Part shown: positions 9,923-19,300 of the stretch, piece by piece
Position numbering within the stretch: position 1 is the stretch's first letter
Layout of the letters: each line of letters starts with the position of its first letter
Source of the DNA: Bacillota bacterium
GTDB taxonomy: Bacteria > Bacillota > Clostridia > Acetivibrionales > DTU013
Reading direction: 5' to 3'
Assembly: GCA_023426125.1 (NCBI GenBank)
Contig: JAFABI010000041.1
Span: 62,001 to 126,000, forward strand
Length of the DNA stretch: 64,000 nucleotides
The notes under the pieces: model-generated
Database searches by the model: none
What the model saw: the letters and a program-made list of their open reading frames with translations, nothing else
Told to the model about the DNA's origin: nothing
Translations under genes and position numbers: made by a program

Positions 9923-12900
9923 ATGATAAATATTGAAAGGAAATCAAGTTTGCATGGTGAGCCGGCGGAAGAGTTCATGCGAAGCCTGGAAAGTCTGAAA
10001 ATCAAGCTGTGGGTAGAAGAGGATTCTTTGCGTTATAAGGCGCCGAAGGGTGCAATGACTGAAGACATTTTTCTATACCTCAAGGAGAGAAAAGAGGATA
10101 TCCTTCAGTATCTCCGGGAGGAAGCCGACAACAGCATCTTTTTTGAACCGGTAAAAACCATCGGAAACAGAGAATACTATCCCCTCTCTGCAGCACAGAA
10201 CAGGATGCTCGTATTAAACGAGATTGACAGGGAAAGCAAAGCCTATCACATCACCCAGGTACTGAAAATGGAAGGACAGCTTGATATACAGCGTTTGGAG
10301 AAGATCATCGGGCATCTGATAAGCCGGCATGAATCCTTGCGTACGACATTCACGTTTGCTGAGGATAAGCCTGTACAGAAAATTCATCCGTCTCTTGACT
10401 ATAAGCCGGACTTTGCAGAGCTTGAGGATATGGAACAGGTGGATAGGGTCATCAATGATTTCATACGGCCGTATGACCTTGGTACGCTGCCGTTATTCGC
10501 AATAAAGCTCATAAAGCTCACCAGGGCAGGTGCTGCACCGACTTTTTTTCTTCTTCTGGACATGCACCACATTATATCCGACGGGGTATCGCTGGGCGTG
10601 CTGGTCAATGAGATCAATCAATTGTATGTGGGGAGAGTGCTGCCGGAATTAAAGATAAGGTATGTGGACTATGTAGAATGGTATGAGAAGCTGCAAACAG
10701 GAAAAGTCATGGAACGGCAGAAAAAATTCTGGTTAAGGCATCTGGAAGGAGATCTGCCGGTATTGGCCCTCCAAACCGACGACCAGAGGCCGTCCGCATT
10801 CAGTTTTAACGGAGGCCTGGTAAAGCGCCGGATTGACAAGAAGCTAACAGACAAGCTGTACAACCTGGCCCGGGAAAACAGGGTAACCCTGTATACCATA
10901 CTGTTTACGGCATTCAGCATCCTGGTAGGGAGGTATACGGGTCAAAAGGATATCGTCATCGGAACACCGACAGCAGGCAGAAGGCATGCGGATGTCCAGA
11001 ACATCCTGGGGAACTTTGTAAACACCCTTGCGATTCGAAGCTACCCATCCCCGGAGAAGACCTTCCTGGAATTTTTAAAGGAAACCGGTGAAACGGTTTT
11101 AAAGGCCTTTGACAATCAGGATTATCCTTTCGAGCAATTGGTGCAGGATCTGAAAATCCGGAGGGATTTGAGCAGGAACCCCCTGTTTGACGTTATGTTC
11201 ATTCTGCAAAACCTGGGCATTGGGCGGATTAATGCCGAAGGCGTCGAGATTTCCGACTATGAAACGGGAAAAGGAATCGCTCAGGTTGATATTGCTGCAA
11301 TCGCCGTTGAAACTGAAAAAGGGATTGACCTGGAAATCAATTATTGTGCGGATTTATTCAAAAAGGAAACCATTGCCGGATTTTTAGCCCATTTTATAAA
11401 CATCCTTGAAGAAATTTCTCAAAATCCCGGGATAAGGCTCTGTGAAATAGAAATGCTTTCCCGGGAGGAACGAGACCGGCTGCTGTACGGTTTCAACAAT
11501 ACCAAAGCGGATTATCCGGGGGAAAAAACGGTCCACCGGATGTTTGAGGAGCAGGTGGAGAGGACGCCCGACAATACGGCAGTACTTTTTATGGAAAAAA
11601 AGCTGACATACCGGGAGTTGAATAGCAGAGCCAACCAGCTGGCCTATTCGCTGCGGAGGAAGGGTGTGGGAAGGGACAGCATCACAGCAATAATAGCGGA
11701 CAGGTCTCTCGAGATGATGACAGGGATCATGGCTATTTTAAAAGCAGGAGGCGCATATCTGCCCATAAGCCCTGCATACCCGGAGGAAAGAATCCGGTAT
11801 ATGCTGGCGGATAGCGGAGCAAGGATCGTGCTGACACAGCAGAAATATTATCCTTCACTTCATATCCTGCTGGATGGGCTTGTACGGGAGGAAGGCAGGG
11901 GAAGGATTGAAGTGGTCGATCTGGAGGGTGAAGGGCTATACGCGGGAAAAGATTCGAATATTGAAGCTATCAATACCCCCCAAGACCTGGCATATGTAAT
12001 TTACACCTCAGGCTCGACCGGCAGGCCCAAAGGCGTTATGATCGAACACCGTTCACTGATAAACAGGCTGAACTGGATGCAGAAAAAATACCCCATCAAT
12101 GAGCAGGATGTGATACTTCAGAAAACCCCATATACCTTTGACGTATCCGTATGGGAGCTGTTCTGGTGGTCCGTTGTGGGCGCAAAGGTATGCTTTCTGG
12201 CCCCCGACGGAGAGAAGGACCCCGGAGTAATAACAGATGCCATAAAGAGATATGGCGTGACTGCCATACACTTTGTACCTTCGATGCTGAACGCATTTCT
12301 GGATTACATTGAGGAGCGTGTAAATGTCTGGAGACTGGGAAGCCTCAAAAGGGTATTCGCCAGCGGTGAAGCCCTGGGCTTGCGGCAGGTGGAGCGGTTC
12401 AACCGTCTGCTGCATAAAAAGCACGGAATCACCCTTCATAACCTCTACGGCCCGACCGAAGCAACCGTTGACGTCTCCTGGTTTGACTGCTCAACGGGAG
12501 AAAGTCTGGAAATGATACCGATTGGAAAGCCCATCGATAATATAAGGCTGCATGTGCTGGATGGAAATAGCAGGCTTCAGCCCATAGGAGTTCCCGGCGA
12601 GCTGTGCATAGCGGGTGATGGCCTTGCAAGGGGCTATTTGAACAAACCTGAATTGACAGACGAAAAATTTGTGAAGTGTCCCTTCGCTGCGGATACATGC
12701 CCCGGGAAGGCGGCGGAAGGCCGCATGTACCGGACGGGAGACCTGGCAAGATGGCTTCCCGACGGAAATATGGAATACCTGGGCAGGATGGACAACCAGG
12801 TGAAGGTAAGAGGCTTCAGAATAGAGCTTGGAGAGATAGAGAGCGCGCTTTTGAAGCACGAGGATGTAAAGGAAGCTGTAGCAGCCGTAAAGGAAGGAAA

Positions 12901-14566
12901 GAACGGGGATAAGTACCTGTGCGCATACATCGTTCCCAGGAGAGAACTTACTGTAAAGGAACTCAGGGAGTATCTCATGAAAGAACTTCCCGAATATATG
13001 ATACCTATGTATTTCACGCCGTTGGACAAGCTGCCGCTGACCTCCAGCGGCAAGGTTGACAGGAATGCACTGGTCAGAACCGACATAGGCCTGTCTACGG
13101 GAGTGGAATATGAAGCGCCCCGAAATGAGACGGAAGAGAAGCTTTCCCGGATATGGGGAGAGGTCCTGGAAATTCAGAGGGTTGGTACAAGAGACGATTT
13201 TTTTGCGTTGGGCGGCGACTCCTTGAAGGCAATAAAGGTGGTTGAAAAAGCAAACAGGGAGAATATGAACATTTCACTGGTGGATATCCTGAGGTACAGG
13301 ACAATTGCCGATATTTCAGGCGCCTCTTCGGTTAAGAATAAACCGGTGCCGGATGCGGATCACCTGTTTTCCTTTGACAGGATGATGAAAAGAAATGATA
13401 AGAAAATAAAAATGACCAGCAATGCAAAGGAGCGCAAATATAACTTAAGCTACAGTCCCATCGAATATCCTTTTTTCTACAAATGCACTTATTCTGTTCT
13501 GTTGGAATATTTGAAGCATCTGTGCAATTATGAGATGGAACTGGATTTTTTAAATGCTTCCACAGGGGATATGCTGATTGGCCTGGAATATATCGAGGAT
13601 GGATCGGCGCAAGGGAATATCACTGCTTTTAGAGCAATCAACGGAGAAAAGGCCGGATACCCCAATGCACTTGAAAAACTGGGTATCAGCCTGGGAACAA
13701 AGGCGTTTCCCGATCGAGATACCGCAATTGAATATATTACCAATCGTCTTAAAAAAGGTGAAATAGTACCTGTAACAGTGACTACCTACCACCTGAATTA
13801 TACATGCGATTACCACATGGATACGGATAAGCTGATTGATATTATGGACCGGAACATAAAGCTGGACCCAAACTTCATAGTAACTTTGCATATCGTTATT
13901 GTAGTAGATATTACGGAGGACAGTGTCATTGTACATGACACCACCTTCAGTTATTTTGGTGAGGTACCCAAAGATGAGTTTTTCAAGGCGTTTGAAGGAA
14001 TGAGAGGTATTGAGGCGCTGCGGGGCCACTGGGGTTACGATAAAGGAACGCCGTTTGAAGTCTTTGAAATAAATACCGACAAACTTATCCGCAGAGAAGC
14101 GGATGAGTATATTGTTGAAGGAATCGGCAGGTATCTGAAGGATTTCTTTGCGGACATACATCCGGTTGAAAAACTGGAAAACGGACAAATGCTCCATTGT
14201 ATCTATGGTTTTAAGGCCGTCGAAAAGATCATTGAGCTGTTCAAATGTAATGTTGTTTCCAAACCCTATAATGCAAAGATGATTTCCGACATCAACGACG
14301 TTTACAACTACTGGAACGGACTTACCACATTATTTCGAAATACCCTTTGTACGCTAAAACAGTATTACCCTGTCTGCGGGGAAATCATTGACGGGTTTGA
14401 CAGGCTGATCCTTGATTATCATGATATAGGAATGCTGCTAAACAAATATGACAAGGCGAATCATGAGGAAAGAGCTTTGTATATCGGTAAATGCTTGGAA
14501 AAGGCATTTGCTTTTCACAAGGAACTGCTGGAAAAGCTTTCCGGAGATATCAACCTGGTGGTATAA
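9923..14566 (+). CDS. Nonribosomal peptide synthetase, docking-C-A(Ser)-PCP with C-terminal BtrH/C39-like domain
   Basis: 1547 aa, ATG 9923 after GGAGGGG. A TubC-like docking domain (about 22-70: IKLWVEEDSLRYKAPKG) is followed by a C domain (HHIISDG, H215/H216), an A domain (TSGSTG from about 695) and a PCP with GGDSL (Ser1100). The A-domain pocket reads D-V-W-H-F-S-L-V-D-K, the serine code of EntF. The last 400 residues are not a thioesterase, reductase or epimerase. They show Cys1188 (YKCTYSVLLEYL), His1323 (VTLHIVIVVD) and Asp1339 (VIVHDTTF), spaced and framed as in papain-fold C39/BtrH_N proteins, and then a helical tail. BtrH moves an acyl group from a carrier protein to an amine, so this domain may release the finished chain. 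The family call rests on pattern only. Confidence 0.9.
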   Translation: MINIERKSSLHGEPAEEFMRSLESLKIKLWVEEDSLRYKAPKGAMTEDIFLYLKERKEDILQYLREEADNSIFFEPVKTIGNREYYPLSAAQNRMLVLNEIDRESKAYHITQVLKMEGQLDIQRLEKIIGHLISRHESLRTTFTFAEDKPVQKIHPSLDYKPDFAELEDMEQVDRVINDFIRPYDLGTLPLFAIKLIKLTRAGAAPTFFLLLDMHHIISDGVSLGVLVNEINQLYVGRVLPELKIRYVDYVEWYEKLQTGKVMERQKKFWLRHLEGDLPVLALQTDDQRPSAFSFNGGLVKRRIDKKLTDKLYNLARENRVTLYTILFTAFSILVGRYTGQKDIVIGTPTAGRRHADVQNILGNFVNTLAIRSYPSPEKTFLEFLKETGETVLKAFDNQDYPFEQLVQDLKIRRDLSRNPLFDVMFILQNLGIGRINAEGVEISDYETGKGIAQVDIAAIAVETEKGIDLEINYCADLFKKETIAGFLAHFINILEEISQNPGIRLCEIEMLSREERDRLLYGFNNTKADYPGEKTVHRMFEEQVERTPDNTAVLFMEKKLTYRELNSRANQLAYSLRRKGVGRDSITAIIADRSLEMMTGIMAILKAGGAYLPISPAYPEERIRYMLADSGARIVLTQQKYYPSLHILLDGLVREEGRGRIEVVDLEGEGLYAGKDSNIEAINTPQDLAYVIYTSGSTGRPKGVMIEHRSLINRLNWMQKKYPINEQDVILQKTPYTFDVSVWELFWWSVVGAKVCFLAPDGEKDPGVITDAIKRYGVTAIHFVPSMLNAFLDYIEERVNVWRLGSLKRVFASGEALGLRQVERFNRLLHKKHGITLHNLYGPTEATVDVSWFDCSTGESLEMIPIGKPIDNIRLHVLDGNSRLQPIGVPGELCIAGDGLARGYLNKPELTDEKFVKCPFAADTCPGKAAEGRMYRTGDLARWLPDGNMEYLGRMDNQVKVRGFRIELGEIESALLKHEDVKEAVAAVKEGKNGDKYLCAYIVPRRELTVKELREYLMKELPEYMIPMYFTPLDKLPLTSSGKVDRNALVRTDIGLSTGVEYEAPRNETEEKLSRIWGEVLEIQRVGTRDDFFALGGDSLKAIKVVEKANRENMNISLVDILRYRTIADISGASSVKNKPVPDADHLFSFDRMMKRNDKKIKMTSNAKERKYNLSYSPIEYPFFYKCTYSVLLEYLKHLCNYEMELDFLNASTGDMLIGLEYIEDGSAQGNITAFRAINGEKAGYPNALEKLGISLGTKAFPDRDTAIEYITNRLKKGEIVPVTVTTYHLNYTCDYHMDTDKLIDIMDRNIKLDPNFIVTLHIVIVVDITEDSVIVHDTTFSYFGEVPKDEFFKAFEGMRGIEALRGHWGYDKGTPFEVFEINTDKLIRREADEYIVEGIGRYLKDFFADIHPVEKLENGQMLHCIYGFKAVEKIIELFKCNVVSKPYNAKMISDINDVYNYWNGLTTLFRNTLCTLKQYYPVCGEIIDGFDRLILDYHDIGMLLNKYDKANHEERALYIGKCLEKAFAFHKELLEKLSGDINLVV

Positions 14567-14570
14567 TGTG

Positions 14571-14683
14571 TACTACAGCGTAAACTTCATTTTAACCCGG
14601 CATTCATGTGCTTTGCAGAAATAATCGCAAAGGCTCAAACGCGTTATTTTTACAAGGATAATTAGGTTGTTCGCGCTGTAGTA
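14571..14683. repeat. 10-bp inverted repeat enclosing the gap between convergent genes
   Basis: TACTACAGCG (14571-14580) and CGCTGTAGTA (14674-14683) are perfect reverse complements separated by 93 bp. They fill the space between the NRPS stop and the stop of the convergent PPTase gene. There is no T-run, so this is not a classic terminator. It could be the scar of a small mobile element or a long-range stem. Confidence 0.5.
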
Positions 14684-15388
14684 TCAGATAAAACAATCAT
14701 TTTGCGCTTCTTTTAAAAAAATTTCCATATTCCAATGGATTCTTTCACCGGCATTCCTGTTTAGCGTGCAAATTGCATAAACTGTATCAGGATCCGGAAA
14801 AGACTGGTAGAAGTAAAATTCTCGTATTTCGTCGCCTATTGCAAGTTTGATATCGTTGTTTTCCAGCTCGATGGTGAAAGAATTTAAAGGGATGCTCAGG
14901 CCTTTTCCTTCTGTTTTAATATAACTTTCCTTTAAGGTCCAGAACATATAAAAACATTTTAACTTCATTTCTTCGGGCTGGTTCATAAGGTATCTATATT
15001 CATCTCTCGAAAAAAATCTTTCTGCGATTTCCAAATCAATTGGTTTTATCATTTCTACATCTACACCTACTGCATTATCATCGATGGCACAAATCACCCA
15101 ATTTCCCGAATGGGAAATATTGAAATGAATTCCCGTTAGCTCACGCAGCAACGGTTTTCCATACGCATTTGTTTCAAACGCCAAATCCCTGTTTCTAATC
15201 CCCACCCTTTTACAAATAGCATATCTTGCTAAAATATCGCCAAGAAGAGCCCTTTGCGCATCTTCGAACCGGTGATACCGGTTTATCCGTTCCTTCTTCT
15301 CTTCCGATACACAGTGGAACAGCCTGTCAAAATCATCTTTTTCAATATTCCTGTCGATTTTTAAAATATAAGTATCATGCATCTGCAT
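14684..15388 (-). CDS. 4'-phosphopantetheinyl transferase, Sfp family
   Basis: 234 aa. The start is ATG at 15388, with AAGGA a short distance upstream on the minus strand; an ATG at 15382 is an alternative. Sfp-type signatures are present: FNISHSGNW, the magnesium motif GVDVE and FWTLKESYIKTEGKG. The enzyme transfers phosphopantetheine from CoA to the conserved Ser of carrier domains. The four carrier domains encoded just upstream (Ser codon 1190, Ser1075, Ser1178, Ser1100) are its natural substrates. It is convergent to the PKS/NRPS operon and therefore transcribed separately. Confidence 0.93.
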   Translation of the reverse strand: MQMHDTYILKIDRNIEKDDFDRLFHCVSEEKKERINRYHRFEDAQRALLGDILARYAICKRVGIRNRDLAFETNAYGKPLLRELTGIHFNISHSGNWVICAIDDNAVGVDVEMIKPIDLEIAERFFSRDEYRYLMNQPEEMKLKCFYMFWTLKESYIKTEGKGLSIPLNSFTIELENNDIKLAIGDEIREFYFYQSFPDPDTVYAICTLNRNAGERIHWNMEIFLKEAQNDCFI

Positions 15389-15611
15389 TCCAGTCCTTAA
15401 CAGCTTTCAATTTTTCAGGTGATGGCTACAATGTTAAGTATAGATAAATCGGAGAATAAAATCAATGGGGGCCTGTGACGGGCAAATATTGTCCATGTCT
15501 TTTTCCATCCGGTCTATATGCCATACGTTGTATATTAACGGCCTGAACAAAAAACCAACGAAATGACACTATTCCAACAAAATTTGAATTTAAAGTAAAA
15601 CAGCGAACCGG

Positions 15612-15617
15612 TATAAT
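15612..15617 (+). promoter_or_regulatory. Possible -10 box for the sugar ABC operon
   Basis: TATAAT at 15612-15617 lies 53 bp before the lipoprotein start; TTTAAA at 15589 would be a poor -35 box at 17-bp spacing. The rest of the gap 15389-15670 shows no gene. Confidence 0.4.
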
Positions 15618-15670
15618 TACATCATGGGATGGTTGCGCAGCCTCCGATTAAATCTGGGAGGAATTTTTTT

Positions 15671-17338
15671 ATGAAAATTAGCAGGTTTTTTGTTGCTTTT
15701 CTGGCAATCTGTATTCTTATCACAGCAGCGGCCGGCTGCGGAGGCGACCAGAATCCCTCCGGCAATGCCGGGTCTACCGCTGCTACCACGGCTTCAGGCG
15801 ATACGCCTGCCGTCAGCGGTGAAAAAGTAAAGCTGACGGCGATCATGACCAAGCACCCGCTGACCAAGGAATTCGCAAAGATGGAATGGCTGCAGGACGC
15901 CGAAGACCGTGCGGGTGTCGAGATCGAGTGGCAGGAAGTGACCTCCGACTGGGCACAGAAAAAGGCGACGCTGCTGGCAAGCGGAGACGTTCCCGATATG
16001 ATTATAGGAAACGGTTCAATCCTGGATACCGAGTTTGCCCAATTTCCCGGATTGTTTGAAGATTTGTCCCCTGTGATCGATCAATCTCTTCCCAATGTCA
16101 AGGCAATGTTTGACGCCCATCCGGAAACAAAAACCATCGCCACGCAGCTAGACGGCAAAATCTACGGGTTGCCCAAATACCAGAGGTACTGGCCGGATGC
16201 GGTGACCCGGCAGTATATCAACCAGAAATGGCTGGACAATCTCGGCTTGAAGGTGCCGACCACCTGGGATGAGCTTTATACTGTCCTGCTGGCATTCAAG
16301 GAGAAGGACGCAAACGGCAACGGCGACGCCAATGACGAGATCCCGGTGGACTTTGCTCCCACCGGTTTGGGCGTGGGGGTAACAAGCTTTGGTTTCTTTG
16401 AACCTACGGTTATGCTGGGAAGTATGGGGATTACCCTCGCTGAAAGTGGATACGGATATTTTGTGGAGGGCGGAAAAATTAAAAATTTTGTAGTGGATGA
16501 GCGGTACAAAACACTGGTCAAATTCTTAAACAAATGTTACAGTGCCGGCTTGATCAACAAGGAGGTCTTTACACAGGACTATACGAAATACCAGTCTGTA
16601 GCCCGCGGAAACGGTGATGTAGCAGCCGTAGGGTTTACATGGGGCTGGGATGCGACGGACAGGTTCGGCAATGTGCTGAGTACCCAATATACTTCCATGG
16701 GGCAATTGAAAGTATCTGCAGATGCAAATTACAAATTGTCCTGGGATTATGCCTATAATATTCTCAATTACGGATCAAACTGCGCACAGATGGCAGTCAA
16801 ATGCAAGAACAAGGAAGCGGCTTTAAAATTCATCAACATCCTCTATGATCCGGTTGTCAGCATGCAGGTGCTGTTCGGCTCCATCGGTCCCAACATCAAG
16901 GATAACGGAGACGGCACTTATGCCGTATTGCCGCCCCAGGATGCAAGCATGGATCCGGGTACATGGAAATGGACCTCAAGCTGGGCTGACAATGGAGCTA
17001 TGAATATCGCAGATTCTCTCAAGCTGACACTGGGTACCGACATGCAGGCTCTTGATAAGCAGATGCAAGCTCTTAAGCCGGTCATGGACGCCATTGACAG
17101 AGAGAACGATGTCCTGCCTTCCATCTTTATGAAATACAGTGTGGAGGATAATGCGACAATGGGCATCAATAATACGAGTCTGATGAACCTTGCCCTTGCA
17201 AAATGGGCGGAGTGGATTTCCAACGGCGGGATCGACGCCCAATGGGATGCCTATGTCAACGATTGCGACAAAGCAGGCGTCAATCAGAACATCCAGATCA
17301 TCCAGAAAAAATATGATGAATACAAAAGTAAGAAATAA
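15671..17338 (+). CDS. Extracellular solute-binding lipoprotein of a sugar ABC importer (LplA-type)
   Basis: 555 aa from ATG 15671, preceded by GGGAGGAA; the longer frame to 15629 lacks a ribosome site. It has a lipoprotein signal peptide (KISRFFVAFLAICILITAAAGC) with lipobox AAGC, then a Ser/Thr/Ala-rich spacer. The mature part has the layout of long (about 500-560 aa) binding proteins that accompany LplB/YtcP-type permeases in Firmicutes: KLTAIMTKHPL at the N-end, GDVPDMIIGN, and a C-terminal GGIDAQWDAY. It should sit on the outer membrane face and deliver an oligosaccharide to the permeases encoded next. Substrate is not readable from sequence; nearby arabinoxylan-type glycosidases suggest a hemicellulose oligomer. 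Confidence 0.9.
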   Translation: MKISRFFVAFLAICILITAAAGCGGDQNPSGNAGSTAATTASGDTPAVSGEKVKLTAIMTKHPLTKEFAKMEWLQDAEDRAGVEIEWQEVTSDWAQKKATLLASGDVPDMIIGNGSILDTEFAQFPGLFEDLSPVIDQSLPNVKAMFDAHPETKTIATQLDGKIYGLPKYQRYWPDAVTRQYINQKWLDNLGLKVPTTWDELYTVLLAFKEKDANGNGDANDEIPVDFAPTGLGVGVTSFGFFEPTVMLGSMGITLAESGYGYFVEGGKIKNFVVDERYKTLVKFLNKCYSAGLINKEVFTQDYTKYQSVARGNGDVAAVGFTWGWDATDRFGNVLSTQYTSMGQLKVSADANYKLSWDYAYNILNYGSNCAQMAVKCKNKEAALKFINILYDPVVSMQVLFGSIGPNIKDNGDGTYAVLPPQDASMDPGTWKWTSSWADNGAMNIADSLKLTLGTDMQALDKQMQALKPVMDAIDRENDVLPSIFMKYSVEDNATMGINNTSLMNLALAKWAEWISNGGIDAQWDAYVNDCDKAGVNQNIQIIQKKYDEYKSKK

Positions 17339-17352
17339 TCCGTAGCAATTCG

Positions 17353-17394
17353 GAAAGATGCCGTACTGTATGGATTTATGGTATGGCATCTTTC
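17353..17394 (+). terminator. Hairpin between binding protein and permease genes
   Basis: GAAAGATGCC (17353-17362) pairs perfectly with GGCATCTTTC (17385-17394), followed by TTGTG. It probably lowers read-through or stabilises the 5' mRNA, so that the binding protein is made in excess over the permeases. Confidence 0.55.
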
Positions 17395-17417
17395 TTGTGT
17401 CGAGGAGGGAGGTACGT

Positions 17418-18359
17418 ATGGGCAATCATAAAGCCGGCGGCAGGAGAAATATTTTTAATACCTTCGGGCGGGATCACCAGCTTTGGATCATGATCCTGCC
17501 GGCTATTGCCGTGATCTTCATATTCAATTATCTGCCGATGTACGGCATCCAGCTGGCATTCCGCGATTACAAATTTGATTATGATGTGATCAAAGGCCTT
17601 ACCGGCGGTAATTTCCGGGGACTGTTTTACTTTGACAAATTCATTAACAGCTATATGTTCAAGGACCTTATGCGAAATACGGTATCCATTAGCCTTGCAA
17701 CCATCCTGCTGGGTTTCCCGGCTCCGATCCTGCTTGCGCTGCTGCTCAACCAGGTGAAGGGGATCCGGATCAAGAAAATTTTACAGACCACCGTCTATAT
17801 GCCTCATTTTATCTCCATCGTGGTCATGGTGGGGTTGATCAATGTCCTGCTTTCACCCAATACCGGCATTATCGCGCATGCTTTTTCCGTTCTCGGCCTT
17901 GGGGAAACAAACATACTGGGATCCGCAAGGGGATTCGTCCCTCTGTTTGCACTATCGGACATCTGGCAGCACTGCGGCTGGAACAGCATTATCTACCTGG
18001 CGGCATTGTCTTCTGTTGACCCTCAGCTATACGACTCGTGCAAAATTGACGGCGCCAGCAAATGGCATACCGTATTGCATATCGATATCCCGGCCATTAT
18101 GCCGACCGTGATCATATTATTCATTCTTGGAATGGGAAATGTTCTGAATACCGGATTCGAGAAAGTTTTTCTTATGCAGAATTCATTGAATTTGCCGGCT
18201 TCGGAGGTGATTTCAACGTATACCTACAAGATCGGCATTCTCGGCAACCAGTTCAGTTTGTCTTCGGCAATAGGATTATTCAACACGGTGATCAATTTTA
18301 TTTTCTTGTATGCCATGAATGCCATTTCAAAAAGATATGCAGACATCAGTTTGTGGTAA
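17418..18359 (+). CDS. ABC transporter permease, LplB type
   Basis: 313 aa. The start is ATG 17418, just after GGAGGGAGG; the frame runs to 17358 but that part contains the hairpin. It is a hydrophobic inner-membrane protein with about six membrane segments (first at about residues 22-42, LPAIAVIFIFNYLPM). Near the C-terminal third it carries the EAA loop that contacts the ATPase (DSCKIDGASKWHTVLHIDIP). It forms the importer channel together with the next gene product. As usual for this family, no dedicated ATPase is encoded here, so a shared MsmX-type ATPase from elsewhere is expected. Confidence 0.92.
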   Translation: MGNHKAGGRRNIFNTFGRDHQLWIMILPAIAVIFIFNYLPMYGIQLAFRDYKFDYDVIKGLTGGNFRGLFYFDKFINSYMFKDLMRNTVSISLATILLGFPAPILLALLLNQVKGIRIKKILQTTVYMPHFISIVVMVGLINVLLSPNTGIIAHAFSVLGLGETNILGSARGFVPLFALSDIWQHCGWNSIIYLAALSSVDPQLYDSCKIDGASKWHTVLHIDIPAIMPTVIILFILGMGNVLNTGFEKVFLMQNSLNLPASEVISTYTYKIGILGNQFSLSSAIGLFNTVINFIFLYAMNAISKRYADISLW

Positions 18360-18382
18360 ATCGAAGAAGAAGGAGGCCGGTT

Positions 18383-19285
18383 ATGAGCTTGGTGGATTTA
18401 AAGAGAAAAAGCATCAATGAAATATTGTTTGACCTGGTTGTCGGTATATCCTGTGCCCTTGTTTTCCTTATTGTCGCATACCCTTTATTCTTTATTGTCA
18501 TAGCCTCCGTAAGCGACTCCACCCTTGTTTCCAGGGGAGAGGTGGTTTTATACCCCAAAGGCTTCAGCGTATTCGGCTATAATCAGATTTTTCATGATGC
18601 AAGGATCTGGACAGGATATTGGAATACCTTCATTTATACTTTTGCCGGGACTGCCGTAAACCTGGTATTTACGCTTCCTGCCGCCTATGTCCTGGCAAGA
18701 AGGGAGTTTCTGGCACGCCGGTTTTTAATGTTATTTTTTGTTTTTACCATGTTTTTCAGCGGGGGGTTGATTCCCACCTATGTATTAATGAACGGCTTGA
18801 AGCTGACCAACAATATGCTGGTTTTCATCATTCCCTTCTGTGTCAATGTCTTCAACCTCATTATTACAAGGACATTTATCGAGCATTCCATTCCGGGGGA
18901 ATTGTATGAAGCTGCTTCCATGGACGGCTGCTCGCATTTCGGCTTTTTCTTCAAGGTGGTGCTGCCGTTGTCGAAAGCGGTGATTTCGGTGATAGGGCTT
19001 TATTACATGGTCGCTCACTGGAATGATTTTTTTACGGGACTGATTTACATCCGGACCAATAAGCTTCAGCCGCTGCAGATTGTACTAAGAGACATCCTTC
19101 TGACCAATCAGGTTTTTTCCCAGGGAGCCGGCGCGGGAGGGGCTGCCGGAGGATATGCACAGAAGTATGCCGATCAGGTCAAATATGCCGTCATCATTGT
19201 TTCCACGGTGCCCATCCTGGTCGTATACCCGTTCATTCAGAAATATTTTGAAAAGGGTGTCATGATCGGATCCATTAAAGGGTGA
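18383..19285 (+). CDS. ABC transporter permease, YtcP type
   Basis: 300 aa. The start is ATG 18383 with AAGGAGG eight bases upstream; the frame extends to 18062 inside the previous gene but without a start signal. It has six predicted membrane segments (first SCALVFLIVAYPLFFIVIAS, about 22-42). The EAA motif is ELYEAASMDGCSHFGFFFKV, and the C-terminus QKYFEKGVMIGSIKG is typical of YtcP/CUT1 permeases. It is the partner of the LplB-type permease in the same operon. Confidence 0.92.
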   Translation: MSLVDLKRKSINEILFDLVVGISCALVFLIVAYPLFFIVIASVSDSTLVSRGEVVLYPKGFSVFGYNQIFHDARIWTGYWNTFIYTFAGTAVNLVFTLPAAYVLARREFLARRFLMLFFVFTMFFSGGLIPTYVLMNGLKLTNNMLVFIIPFCVNVFNLIITRTFIEHSIPGELYEAASMDGCSHFGFFFKVVLPLSKAVISVIGLYYMVAHWNDFFTGLIYIRTNKLQPLQIVLRDILLTNQVFSQGAGAGGAAGGYAQKYADQVKYAVIIVSTVPILVVYPFIQKYFEKGVMIGSIKG

Positions 19286-19300
19286 AAGGCGGGAGGAAGG

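Noticed and set aside
13550..14197. 215-aa reading frame on the minus strand
   Set aside because: It is opposite the BtrH-like domain; no ribosome site and no protein-like motif.
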